Source: Pusillimonas noertemannii (lineage in GTDB: Bacteria > Pseudomonadota > Gammaproteobacteria > Burkholderiales > Burkholderiaceae_B). Taken from it: DNA of 64,000 nt. Numbering within the stretch: position 1 is the first letter of the stretch; each line of letters opens with the position of its first letter. The DNA lies in NCBI RefSeq assembly GCF_003096595.1, contig NZ_QEKO01000001.1:248001-312000 (forward strand). The letters run 5' to 3'. The translations under genes and the position numbers were made by a program. This document shows positions 54,015-62,530 of the stretch, one piece after another. The notes under the pieces were generated by a model. That model had not been told where the DNA came from, searched no databases, and saw only the letters and a list, made by a program, of their open reading frames with translations.

Positions 54015-54905
54015 TCAATACGGCCGTTCCTGGCCGGGGGGGCGGGTCTTGAAGCGCCTGTGCACCCAATAATATTGCGTGGGGTCGGGCTCTACCCAGG
54101 ATTCGATCAGCTTGTTCAGGCGCGCGGTGGCGTCTTCGAGCGACTGTTCGCCGGGGAAGTCGGCAATGGGCGGCATGACTTCGACATGATAGCCGCCCGT
54201 CTCGATATCAAGACGGCTGACGATGGGCACCACGGCGGCCTGCCAGGTCTTGGCGATTTGCGCGGTGGTCAGCAGGGTGGCGGCGGGCACGCCGAAGAAG
54301 GGCACGAAGGCGGCGCCTTCGGTGCCCCAGTCCATGTCGGGCAGGTAGTACACGGGCACGCCGTTGCGCAGCTGGCGGATCAGGCCGCGCACGCCGTCGC
54401 GGCGGCTGATCAGGTGCACGGTGTTGAAGCGCCCGCGTCCTTCGCGCACCAAAGTGTCGACGTCGGCGTCGCTTTGCGGCGTGTACAGGGTGGCCGAGGT
54501 TTCAAGAAACAGGGTCAGGCGGGTGGCGGCGGCGTCCAGGCCTATGAAGTGCGGCGCCAGCAAGATGATGGGCTGCCTGGCGTCGAGCAGGGCCTGCAGG
54601 TGCTCCAGCCCTTCGATGGAAATGGTTTGCTCGATGCGCTTGCGCGTGCCGAACCACAGCAGGCCGCGGTCTACCACCGACTGGGCCAGCAGCTGGAAGT
54701 GCCGGCGCAGCCAGGCTTCGCGCTGTTCGGGGCTGTGCCGCGGAAAGCAGAGTTCGAGGTTGGTGCGCACGATGTGCGCGCGCGAGCCCAGTATGCGGGG
54801 CGCCAGCCAGCCCAGCGCCCGCCCCCAGCGCAGCCGCGTGGCGGTACCGCAGCGCCCGAAGTACGAGAACACGGCGGTAAGCAGGCCTTTCTTGTTGAAT
54901 TTCAT
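54015..54905 (-). CDS. Lipid A biosynthesis acyltransferase, LpxL/HtrB family
   Basis: A 296-residue membrane-anchored acyltransferase with the His-x4-Asp motif APHFIGLD and downstream YYLPDMDWGTEGAAFVPFFG and a C-terminal YYWVHRRFKTRPPG, as in LpxL/LpxM. It adds a secondary acyl chain to lipid A from acyl-ACP. The start ATG at 54905 has AAGGGG upstream; an ATG at 54941 overlaps the upstream gene. It forms a tandem pair with the next gene, as in Bordetella lpxL1/lpxL2. Which position each acylates cannot be told. Confidence 0.9.
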   Translation of the reverse strand: MKFNKKGLLTAVFSYFGRCGTATRLRWGRALGWLAPRILGSRAHIVRTNLELCFPRHSPEQREAWLRRHFQLLAQSVVDRGLLWFGTRKRIEQTISIEGLEHLQALLDARQPIILLAPHFIGLDAAATRLTLFLETSATLYTPQSDADVDTLVREGRGRFNTVHLISRRDGVRGLIRQLRNGVPVYYLPDMDWGTEGAAFVPFFGVPAATLLTTAQIAKTWQAAVVPIVSRLDIETGGYHVEVMPPIADFPGEQSLEDATARLNKLIESWVEPDPTQYYWVHRRFKTRPPGQERPY

Positions 54906-54918
54906 GCGGCGTTGCCCC

Positions 54919-55797
54919 TTAACCCGCCGCGCCGGGCGCATCGGCCACGTTGACCATTTCGGGCGGGGGAGGCGCCCCGGCCGGGGTCTTGTAGCGGTTG
55001 TAGCTCCATAGATATTGCTCGGGAAAGCGGCGTATGAGGCTTTCCATTGTTTGATTGATTAGCGTGGCCTGCTGAAGCGGGTCGGTGGGGAAGGGGCTGG
55101 GCAGGCGCAGGTAATGGATGCGCCAGCCTTTGCCGCGCGGCAGGCGCTCGCCCGCCGTCAGAATGACCGCCACGCCGGTTTGCGCGGCCAGCTTGCCGGC
55201 CAGTGTCATGGTGTAGGCCGAGCGGCCGAAAAAGGGCGCCCATACGCCCTCGCCCTGGGCGGGGGCCTGGTCGGGCAGCATGCCCACGGCTTCGCCTCGC
55301 TTGAGCGCGCGCACGAATTCGCGCACGCCTTGCATGGTGGCGGGCACGGCACGCAGGGCCGAGGTGTTGCGGGCGCTTTCCATGACGGGCGCCAGGATCT
55401 CTTTGCGCGGGGGACGGAACATGACGGTGATGGGGCCGTGCAATGTCTGGTAGCGGCCGGCGATTTCAAAGCAGCCTAGGTGGGGGGTAAGGTAGAGTAT
55501 GCCCTTGCCCTCGGCCAGGGCCTGCTCGACCACCGCGTTGTCATCGCTGCTTGTCCTGGCTAGGCTTTGCTCGCTGCGCAGCCATACCTTTGGAAGCTCC
55601 ATGATCATGGCGCCGGCCTCGGCGGCCGCGCGCCCGGCAAAGGCCGGATCGCTGTAGCCGGCCTGGCGCGCATTGCTTTGTATGCGCTGGCGGTATTTGC
55701 CCGGCTTGGCGTAGGCTATGCGCCCCGCCAGGCGGCCGACCGCGTGCAGCAGAGGCAGCGGCAGCCACGCCAGGAAACGGAATACGGTCAGGAGCAT
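54919..55797 (-). CDS. Second lipid A acyltransferase, LpxL/HtrB family
   Basis: A 292-residue paralogue of the adjacent gene. It has a hydrophobic N-terminus, the His-x4-Glu motif TPHLGCFE, and later GMLPDQAPAQGEGVWAPFFG and QYLWSYNRYKTP. The Glu in place of Asp at the motif separates it from its neighbour. The gene order second acyltransferase - first acyltransferase, all leftward, suggests one operon from a promoter in the divergent region before metK. A cryptic role in lipid A or phospholipid acylation fits. Confidence 0.9.
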   Translation of the reverse strand: MLLTVFRFLAWLPLPLLHAVGRLAGRIAYAKPGKYRQRIQSNARQAGYSDPAFAGRAAAEAGAMIMELPKVWLRSEQSLARTSSDDNAVVEQALAEGKGILYLTPHLGCFEIAGRYQTLHGPITVMFRPPRKEILAPVMESARNTSALRAVPATMQGVREFVRALKRGEAVGMLPDQAPAQGEGVWAPFFGRSAYTMTLAGKLAAQTGVAVILTAGERLPRGKGWRIHYLRLPSPFPTDPLQQATLINQTMESLIRRFPEQYLWSYNRYKTPAGAPPPPEMVNVADAPGAAG

Positions 55798-56006
55798 GAA
55801 AAGCTTATAACCCTTTTACAAGTATTGAGAACAGGCCCAAGGCCGTATTTTCGCTTAAAATGCCAGTCATCGCTGAGTTAACCGACAACTTGCGGAGCGA
55901 TAACGGCATGGGCTTGCCCGCGCCGTTCAAATACCGCTAAAGCGTCGCGCCCACATAGCAAGCCAGTCCAAGCCTTAGGGTGCAACGCGTTTCGTTCAAC
56001 TTCAAC

Positions 56007-56023
56007 GAGCCGCTTGCCGGCTC
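56007..56023 (+). promoter_or_regulatory. Hairpin in the metK leader
   Basis: GAGCCG and CGGCTC (56007-56012, 56018-56023) form a 6-base stem with a 5-base loop that ends just before AGGA, the probable ribosome binding site of metK. It may affect translation initiation. It does not match a riboswitch known to me. Confidence 0.35.
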
Positions 56024-56039
56024 ATAGGACGCAATCGCT

Positions 56040-57206
56040 GTGGTAACCAATAAAGATTTCCTCTTTACTTCCGAATCGGTCTCCGAAGGCCATCCCGACA
56101 AAGTCGCCGACCAGATCTCCGACTCCATCCTCGACGCCATCCTGGCGCAAGACCCGTATGCGCGGGTTGCCGCCGAAACCCTGACCAACACGGGCCTGGT
56201 GGTGCTGGCAGGTGAAATCACCACCACCGCCAATGTGGATTACATCCAGGTGGCGCGCGACACGATCAAGCGCATCGGCTACGACAACACCGACTACGGC
56301 ATCGACTACAAGGGCTGCGCGGTGCTGGTGGCGTACGACAAGCAATCGCCCGACATCGCCCAGGGCGTCGACCGCAACCCCGAGGCCAATATGGACCAGG
56401 GCGCGGGCGACCAGGGCCTGATGTTCGGCTACGCCTGCGATGAAACGCCCGACCTCATGCCCGCGGCCATCTGGTATTCGCACCGCCTGGTGCAGCGCCA
56501 GAGCGAACTGCGCAAAGACGGCCGCCTGCCCTGGCTGCGCCCCGACGCCAAGTCGCAGGTTACCTTCCGCTATGTCGATGGCAAACCGGTCGAGGTCGAT
56601 ACGGTGGTGCTTTCCACCCAGCATTCGCCCGATATTTCGCAGGCCGACATCCGCGAAGCGGTTATTGAAGAAATCATCAAGCCCAGCTTCCCCGATGGCC
56701 TGCTTACCGCCAAGACCAAGTTCATGATCAACCCCACGGGTATTTTCGTGATCGGCGGCCCGCAAGGCGATTGCGGCCTTACAGGGCGCAAGATCATCGT
56801 CGACACCTACGGCGGCGCATGCCCGCACGGCGGCGGGGCGTTCTCGGGCAAAGATCCTTCCAAGGTCGACCGCTCGGCGGCCTATGCGGCGCGCTATGTG
56901 GCCAAGAACATTGTGGCGGCGGGCCTGGCGCGCCAGTGCCAGGTGCAGATCAGCTACGCCATCGGCGTGGCCGAGCCCATCAATATCACGGTCAACACCA
57001 ACGGTACGGGCGTCATCTCTGACGACCAGATCTCCATGCTGGTGCGCGAGCATTTCGACCTGCGCCCCAAGGGCATTATCAATATGCTCGACCTGCTGCG
57101 TCCCATCTACGGCAAAACGGCGGCATACGGCCACTTCGGCCGCGCCGAGCCCGAGTTCTCGTGGGAAGCCACCGATAAGGTGCAGGTTCTTAAAAAGGCC
57201 GCGTAA
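56040..57206 (+). CDS. metK: S-adenosylmethionine synthetase
   Basis: Makes SAM from methionine and ATP. The 388-residue protein has [35 protein letters not shown]-binding PDAKSQVT and [16 protein letters not shown], all MetK signatures. The start is a GTG, with AGGA ten bases upstream. It begins divergently from the lpxL pair and precedes DUF1289 with a one-base overlap (TAATG). Confidence 0.98.
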   Translation: MVTNKDFLFTSESVSEGHPDKVADQISDSILDAILAQDPYARVAAETLTNTGLVVLAGEITTTANVDYIQVARDTIKRIGYDNTDYGIDYKGCAVLVAYDKQSPDIAQGVDRNPEANMDQGAGDQGLMFGYACDETPDLMPAAIWYSHRLVQRQSELRKDGRLPWLRPDAKSQVTFRYVDGKPVEVDTVVLSTQHSPDISQADIREAVIEEIIKPSFPDGLLTAKTKFMINPTGIFVIGGPQGDCGLTGRKIIVDTYGGACPHGGGAFSGKDPSKVDRSAAYAARYVAKNIVAAGLARQCQVQISYAIGVAEPINITVNTNGTGVISDDQISMLVREHFDLRPKGIINMLDLLRPIYGKTAAYGHFGRAEPEFSWEATDKVQVLKKAA

Positions 57207-57403
57207 TGTCCGACCCGTCGTACAACCCGGACGAGCGCGATTCGCCCTGCGTGGCGGTGTGCTCGACGTTGTACGACGACGTCTGCCGGGGCTGCGGACG
57301 CACGGTGATGGAAGTGGCCAACTGGGTGTTTTTCTCTGAAGAAGAAAAGCGGGCGGTCTGGAAGCGGATCACCAGTGAGGGGTATCCGAGGCGTAATAAT
57401 TGA
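57206..57403 (+). CDS. DUF1289 small cysteine-rich protein
   Basis: A 65-residue protein with SPCVAVCSTLYDDVCRGCGR, i.e. four Cys arranged Cx3C...Cx2C as in DUF1289, then WVFFSEEEKRAVWKRI. Probably zinc- or iron-binding. Its ATG overlaps the metK stop codon, so the two are translationally coupled; a link to the SAM cycle is not known. Confidence 0.9.
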   Translation: MSDPSYNPDERDSPCVAVCSTLYDDVCRGCGRTVMEVANWVFFSEEEKRAVWKRITSEGYPRRNN

Positions 57404-57529
57404 GGGCCGACTTTCTTGGCCAAGAGCCTTATTCAGCTTACACCAAGCTGTCTGCACCCCAGCGTGTGCCGCACCAATATGTGGCACACTTCGTGGCTGG
57501 AGAAAGCTGAAGAAAGAGGGACCAGGCCC

Positions 57530-58762
57530 ATGCTCGACAATTCGTCAGAGGCCAATAGCCAGAAAGCCGCCAAGCCACAGCCGCCCGCCCACGAGCGCGG
57601 CAAGAAGGGCCTGGCGCAGGCGCTGCTGCTGATCACGATCGTGTACGTGGCGATGAACCTGCGGGCGGCGCTTATCAGCGTGGGGCCTGTCATTGATTCC
57701 ATCGGCACGAGTCTGGGGCTGTCGGCGACGGCGCTGGGGGTGCTGATTACGCTTCCGGTGCTGTGCTTTGGTGTGTTTGCGCCGTTTGCGCCGCGCCTGC
57801 TAAAGCTGCAGTCGGCCGAGCGCCTTATTTTGTTCAGCCTGCTCTTGCTGACGGGCGGCATTGTATTGCGCAGCAACCTGGGGTCGCCGGGCCTGTTCGT
57901 GGGCACTTTCCTGCTGGGGCTGGCCATCAGCATGGTCATGGTGCTTTTGCCGGGCATCATCAAGCGCCACTTTCCTGTGAATGCGGGGTTGATGATGGGC
58001 CTGTATTCCACCGCCCTGGCGGCGGGGGCGGCCACGGCGGCGGGGGTTACCGTGCCCATGGAGCAATGGCTGGGCGACTGGCGCCTTTCACTGGGGTTCT
58101 GGGCCATTCCTGCCGTGCTGGCCGCGCTGGTCTGGGTGCCGCAGGTTCGCGGCGAGCCGGCCTTCAGCGCCCGGCGGCCGGTGGCGGTGCCCCGCCTGCG
58201 CAGCAACTGGCTGGCCTGGCAGGTAACGCTTTTCATGGGCACGCAGGGGGCCATCGCCTATTGCATCTTCGGTTGGCTGCCGCTGATACTGATCGATCGC
58301 GGGCTTAGCTCGCTGGATGCGGGCTTTGTGCTGGCCACGCTCATGAGCATCCAACTTACCACCTCTATTACGGGGCCATGGATCGCCACGCGCGGGCGCG
58401 ACCAGCGGCCGGCCATTTTTGTATTCATGGCGCTGGTGGGGGCGGGCTTTCTGGGCCTGGTTTATGGGTCGACCAGCGCCGTCTACATTTGGGCGGGAGT
58501 GTTCGGGCTGGGGTTTGGCGGCATGTTTGCCGTGGCGATGGCGCTGCTGGTGCTGCGTTCGCCCAACCCGCAGGTGGCGGCGGCGATATCGGGCATGTCG
58601 CAGGGGGTGGGCTATATGATCGCCGCCGTGGCGCCGCTTATCGTCGGCATTTTGCACGAATACACGGGCAACTGGGACGCCGTGGCGGCGTTCATGATGT
58701 TGCTGATCCTGGGGGCGATGTGGTCGGGCCTGCTGGCGGGCCGGGCGCGCTTTATTGAATAA
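57530..58762 (+). CDS. MFS transporter, CynX/NimT family
   Basis: A 410-residue, 12-helix major facilitator. The opening helix LLLITIVYVAMNLRAALISV, then GPVIDSIGTSLGLSATALGV and SAERLILFSLLLLTGGIVLR match the CynX/NimT group (cyanate or nitroimidazole transporters; many with unknown cargo). The start ATG at 57530 has GAGGG upstream; other in-frame starts upstream add unlikely residues. It is downstream of metK and upstream of the SAH-riboswitch operon but has its own spacing, so it may be separate. Confidence 0.87.
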   Translation: MLDNSSEANSQKAAKPQPPAHERGKKGLAQALLLITIVYVAMNLRAALISVGPVIDSIGTSLGLSATALGVLITLPVLCFGVFAPFAPRLLKLQSAERLILFSLLLLTGGIVLRSNLGSPGLFVGTFLLGLAISMVMVLLPGIIKRHFPVNAGLMMGLYSTALAAGAATAAGVTVPMEQWLGDWRLSLGFWAIPAVLAALVWVPQVRGEPAFSARRPVAVPRLRSNWLAWQVTLFMGTQGAIAYCIFGWLPLILIDRGLSSLDAGFVLATLMSIQLTTSITGPWIATRGRDQRPAIFVFMALVGAGFLGLVYGSTSAVYIWAGVFGLGFGGMFAVAMALLVLRSPNPQVAAAISGMSQGVGYMIAAVAPLIVGILHEYTGNWDAVAAFMMLLILGAMWSGLLAGRARFIE

Positions 58763-58858
58763 GGCGGCATGCGCGGGCCCATGGCCCGGCGCTCGACTGA
58801 CGCCGCAGAATCGCTTGGCCGGCACATTAAATCGGCTACAATTAACCCACTTCTTCCT

Positions 58859-58944
58859 GAGGAGCGCTGCGACGGGCGCAGGCGGGCCAAGCTGGCGTTC
58901 GCTGCCCCGCTAGGCTCAGGAACCATCAGCATTCAACGGCGCTC
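58859..58944 (+). ncRNA. SAH riboswitch
   Basis: Upstream of ahcY lies GAGGAGCGCTGCGACGGGCG, the highly conserved 5' part of SAH riboswitches, and GGCTCAGGAACC, and then CAACGGCGCTC. The outer stem pairs GAGCGC (58862-58867) with GCGCTC (58939-58944). SAH binding should switch on the ahcY-metF operon when the inhibitor SAH accumulates. Recognised by eye from the conserved elements; a covariance search would confirm. Confidence 0.9.
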
Positions 58945-59022
58945 ATCATCTCCCGCATGCGGGCGAAGATGAGCCAAGCCGTTCCGGCCTCTTTGTCCTG
59001 CACGGGTTTACTGGGAATCTCC

Positions 59023-60441
59023 ATGAACACTGTTGCCGACACCACTTTCTCTGATTGCATCGTTGCCGATATCTCGCTGGCCGACTGGGGCCGCCGCGAA
59101 ATCGCCATTGCCGAAACCGAAATGCCGGGCCTGATGGCCACCCGCGAAGAATACGCCGCCGCCCAGCCCTTGAAGGGCGCGCGCATTGCGGGCAGCCTGC
59201 ACATGACCATCCAGACCGCCGTCCTCATCGAGACCCTGGTGGCGCTGGGCGCCGAAGTGCGCTGGGCTTCGTGCAATATCTTCTCTACCCAAGACCACGC
59301 CGCCGCGGCCATCGCGGCCAGCGGCACGCCGGTGTTCGCCATCAAGGGCGAAACGCTTGAAGACTACTGGCAGTACACGCACAAGATCTTCGAATGGCCC
59401 GAAGACCGCCACGCCAACATGATTCTCGACGACGGCGGCGACGCCACGCTGCTGCTGCACCTGGGCGCGCGCGCCGAGCAAGACGCCTCGGTGCTGGCCA
59501 AGCCCGGCAGCGAAGAAGAGCGCGTATTGTTCGCCGCCATCAAGGCCAAGCTGGCCGAAGACCCCAAGTGGTATTCCACCCGCCTGGCCGAGATCAAGGG
59601 CGTTACCGAAGAAACCACCACGGGCGTGCACCGCCTGTATCAGATGTCCAAAAAGGGCGAGCTGGCCTTTCCGGCCATCAACGTCAACGATTCGGTAACC
59701 AAGTCCAAGTTCGACAACCTGTATGGCTGCCGCGAATCGCTGGTCGACGGCATCAAGCGCGCCACCGATGTCATAGTGGCCGGCAAGGTTGCCGTGGTGT
59801 GCGGCTTTGGCGACGTGGGCAAGGGCTGCGCGCAGGCGCTGGCCGCGCTGCGCGCCCAAGTGTGGGTGACCGAAGTCGACCCCATCTGCGCCCTGCAGGC
59901 ATCGATGGAAGGCTACAAGGTGGTTACGCTTGACGAGGCCGCCGACAAGGCCGACATTTTCGTTACCGCCACGGGCAACTACCACGTCATTACGCGCCAG
60001 CACATGGAGCGCATGAAAGACCAGGCCATTATCTGCAACATCGGCCACTTCGATAACGAAATCGACGTTGCCGGCGTTGAAGACCTGCAATGGGAAGAGA
60101 TCAAGCCCCAGGTCGACCACATCATCTTCCCCGACGGCAAGCGCGTCATCCTGCTGGCCAAGGGCCGCCTGGTGAACCTGGGCTGCGCCACGGGCCACCC
60201 CTCGTTCGTGATGTCGGCTTCGTTCACCAACCAGACCATTGCGCAGATCGAGCTCTTTACGCGGGGCGATGCCTACGCCAAGGGCCAGGTCTACGTGCTG
60301 CCCAAGCATCTTGATGAAAAAGTGGCGCGCCTGCACCTGAAGAAGCTGGGCGTGCACCTTACCGAGCTTAGCCAAGAGCAGGCCGACTACATCAATGTGC
60401 CTGTGGCAGGCCCCTTCAAGCCCGACCATTACCGCTACTAA
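59023..60441 (+). CDS. ahcY: S-adenosylhomocysteine hydrolase
   Basis: Splits SAH into adenosine and homocysteine, relieving methyltransferase inhibition. The 472-residue protein has [46 protein letters not shown] (NAD-binding) and a C-terminal [10 protein letters not shown], the AhcY ending. The ATG at 59023 is used because the family begins with a short MNT.. leader here; longer frames run into the leader. Driven by the SAH riboswitch 80 bases upstream. Confidence 0.98.
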   Translation: MNTVADTTFSDCIVADISLADWGRREIAIAETEMPGLMATREEYAAAQPLKGARIAGSLHMTIQTAVLIETLVALGAEVRWASCNIFSTQDHAAAAIAASGTPVFAIKGETLEDYWQYTHKIFEWPEDRHANMILDDGGDATLLLHLGARAEQDASVLAKPGSEEERVLFAAIKAKLAEDPKWYSTRLAEIKGVTEETTTGVHRLYQMSKKGELAFPAINVNDSVTKSKFDNLYGCRESLVDGIKRATDVIVAGKVAVVCGFGDVGKGCAQALAALRAQVWVTEVDPICALQASMEGYKVVTLDEAADKADIFVTATGNYHVITRQHMERMKDQAIICNIGHFDNEIDVAGVEDLQWEEIKPQVDHIIFPDGKRVILLAKGRLVNLGCATGHPSFVMSASFTNQTIAQIELFTRGDAYAKGQVYVLPKHLDEKVARLHLKKLGVHLTELSQEQADYINVPVAGPFKPDHYRY

Positions 60442-60509
60442 GCTGTTCAACCGCCGGGCGGGCGCGCCTGCTTGCGCGCCGCCAGCGCCCGGCCTACAGG
60501 AGCTCGACC

Positions 60510-60845
60510 ATGGAAATTCTGCTTATCTGGATCTTGAACGCGGTTGCTTTGCTGATCGTCGCCTACATATTGCCAGGCATCACGGTGGCCTCTTTCTGGT
60601 CGGCGCTGATCGCGGCGCTGGTGCTGGGCCTGCTCAACACGCTGGTCAAGCCGGTGCTTATCCTGCTGACCCTGCCGGTAACGATCGTCACGCTGGGCTT
60701 GTTCCTGCTGGTCATCAATGCGCTGGTGTTCTGGTTCGCTGGTTCGGTGCTGAAGGGCTTCCATGTAAACGGCTTCTGGTGGGCGATGCTGGGCGCGCTG
60801 GTGTACAGCATTATTTCCGGCCTGCTTTCTCGAGTGATCGCCTAA
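60510..60845 (+). CDS. Phage-holin-superfamily-IV / YvlD-like membrane protein
   Basis: A 111-residue protein with four hydrophobic helices (LLIWILNAVALLIVAYILPG, SFWSALIAALVLGLLNTL, TLPVTIVTLGLFLLVINALV, FWWAMLGALVYSIISGLL) and little else, matching PF04020. The name comes from phage-holin resemblance; the cellular role is not known. AGGAGC precedes the ATG. It is placed between ahcY and metF and its stop touches the metF start, which is a common arrangement in betaproteobacteria. Confidence 0.88.
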   Translation: MEILLIWILNAVALLIVAYILPGITVASFWSALIAALVLGLLNTLVKPVLILLTLPVTIVTLGLFLLVINALVFWFAGSVLKGFHVNGFWWAMLGALVYSIISGLLSRVIA

Positions 60846-61691
60846 ATGAGTTCTCTGGTCAGTTTAGAGTTCTTTCCCCCGCGCGATAACGCGGCGCAAG
60901 AAAAACTCATCCGTTCGGCCAAGCAGCTGCAGGCGCTGCAGCCGGGCTACGTCAGTGTTACGTTCGGCGCCGGCGGCTCTACCCGCGCGGGCACGGCCGA
61001 CGCGGTGGCCATCATGCAGAAGCTGGGCTTCGATGCCGCGCCGCACTTGTCGTGCATCGGCGCCTCGGCGCAAGACCTGGCCGACATCCTGCAGGCCTAC
61101 AAGCGGCAGGGCGTGCGGCGCATCGTGGCGCTGCGCGGCGACCTGCCGTCGGGCATGGGCGGCGACACCGGCGAATTCCACTACGCCAGCCAGCTGGTGC
61201 GCTTCATACGCGAAACCACCGGCGACTGGTTCCACATCGAGGTGGCGGCCTACCCCGAGATGCACCCGCAGGCGCGCAATGCGGCGGCCGATCTGGGGCA
61301 TTTTGTTGAAAAGGTGCAGGCCGGCGCGAACAGCGCCATCACGCAATATTTCTTCAATGCCGACGCCTATTTCAGCTTTGTCGAGCAGGCGGCGGCGCGC
61401 GGGGTGGGCGTGCCCATTGTGCCGGGTATCATGCCCATTACCAACAGTGCGCAGCTGCTGCGATTTTCAGATATGTGCGGCGCCGAAGTGCCGCGCTGGA
61501 TACGGCAGCGCCTGGCCGAATTCGGCGACGACAAGGCTTCTATCCGCGCCTTCGGCGAAGAGGTGGTCAGCCGCCTGTGCCAGACCCTGCTCGACCAGGG
61601 GGCGCCCGGCCTGCACTTTTACACGCTGAACAACGCCGACACCACCCTGGCGATTACGCGCAACCTCAATATTTCGGTTGAAGCGGCCTGA
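60846..61691 (+). CDS. metF: Methylenetetrahydrofolate reductase
   Basis: Makes 5-methyl-THF for methionine synthase, closing the methyl cycle. The 281-residue TIM barrel opens SLEFFPPRDNAAQEKL with the catalytic Glu, then SVTFGAGGSTRAGTADAVA, LRGDLPSG, QYFFNADAYFSFV and a C-terminal LHFYTLNNADTT, all MetF signatures. The start directly follows the stop of the holin-like gene. The position under the SAH riboswitch links its expression to ahcY. Confidence 0.97.
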   Translation: MSSLVSLEFFPPRDNAAQEKLIRSAKQLQALQPGYVSVTFGAGGSTRAGTADAVAIMQKLGFDAAPHLSCIGASAQDLADILQAYKRQGVRRIVALRGDLPSGMGGDTGEFHYASQLVRFIRETTGDWFHIEVAAYPEMHPQARNAAADLGHFVEKVQAGANSAITQYFFNADAYFSFVEQAAARGVGVPIVPGIMPITNSAQLLRFSDMCGAEVPRWIRQRLAEFGDDKASIRAFGEEVVSRLCQTLLDQGAPGLHFYTLNNADTTLAITRNLNISVEAA

Positions 61692-61716
61692 TAGCCGCGT
61701 CTGCAGATCAGTATCG

Positions 61717-61742
61717 CCAACGCCGGCTCATGCCGGCGTTGG
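61717..61742. terminator. Hairpin between convergent metF and cyclo-ligase gene
   Basis: CCAACGCCGGC and GCCGGCGTTGG form a perfect 11-base stem with a 4-base loop in the space between two converging genes. It has no clean T-run in either direction, so it may work as a weak or Rho-assisted bidirectional terminator. Confidence 0.6.
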
Positions 61743-61861
61743 TGCTTGGGGGGCGCCGGCTTGCGGGCTGGCCTGAGCAGCGCGGGTTGAGCGCCGCTGC
61801 GAAAAAACGGGCGGTGCGCGTGGGCTCGGGCGCGGTCGGCTGCTCGGCGCGGTCGGGCTGC

Positions 61862-62503
61862 TCAGGCGCGGTCGAGCAGCTTGGGGGCGGGGACGGGCCA
61901 GCCTTTGTCGGTAAGAATGGCATCAAGCCGGAAGTCGTGCGGGGCCGGCTGGTAGTCGGTGCCGGAAAGATCGCCGCAGGCCCAGGCGATGCCCAGGCTG
62001 ACAAAGCGGTGGCCCTGGTCGCGCAGCGCGGCCAGGGTGCGGTCGTAGTGCCCCTTGCCGTAGCCGACGCGGTCGCCCTGGCGGGTGAAGCCCAGGGTGG
62101 GCACCAGGATGATGTCGGGCGCCGGCGCCTGGGGGCCTTGCGGTTCTTCAATGCCGAAGGCGCCCTTGACCATGGGCGTATCGGGTGTCCATAGCCGGAA
62201 CTGCAGCGGCGCGTCGTCGCCGGTTACCACGGGCAGTGAAACGGTGATGCCTTCTTCTTCGACCAGTTGGGAAAGCAGGGGACGCAGATCGGGCTCTTGC
62301 TCAAGCGACCAGAAGGCCGCGATATGCTTGGGAACGGGCTTGCCGGCCTCGGCCAGCTCGGCGCGCGAAGTGGCCAGCCAGGTAAACAGGCGGCCGCGCA
62401 TCAGCAGGGCGCCGCGCCGCGTGTCCGTGGGGTTCTGCGCCGCCCGAAGCTGTTTCAGTTTCGTCCGCAAGGCGGCGGATTTATTCTCTATACTGTTGCT
62501 CAT
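61862..62503 (-). CDS. 5-formyltetrahydrofolate cyclo-ligase
   Basis: Rescues 5-formyl-THF into the one-carbon pool. The 213-residue protein has LRTKLKQLRAAQ at the start and the typical IILVPTLGFTRQGDRVGYGK followed by GHYDRTLAAL (YGKGxYD nucleotide loop). The start ATG at 62503 is used. The gene converges on metF and is divergent from the transglycosylase gene, with 27 bases between. Confidence 0.92.
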   Translation of the reverse strand: MSNSIENKSAALRTKLKQLRAAQNPTDTRRGALLMRGRLFTWLATSRAELAEAGKPVPKHIAAFWSLEQEPDLRPLLSQLVEEEGITVSLPVVTGDDAPLQFRLWTPDTPMVKGAFGIEEPQGPQAPAPDIILVPTLGFTRQGDRVGYGKGHYDRTLAALRDQGHRFVSLGIAWACGDLSGTDYQPAPHDFRLDAILTDKGWPVPAPKLLDRA

Positions 62504-62530
62504 GACGGTTTCTGGCGGAGTTCGGCAAGT

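Noticed and set aside
58774-58788. Hairpin CGGGCC-CAT-GGCCCG after the MFS gene
   Set aside because: The stem is only six bases and has no T-run, so a terminator call is not supported beyond chance in GC-rich DNA.
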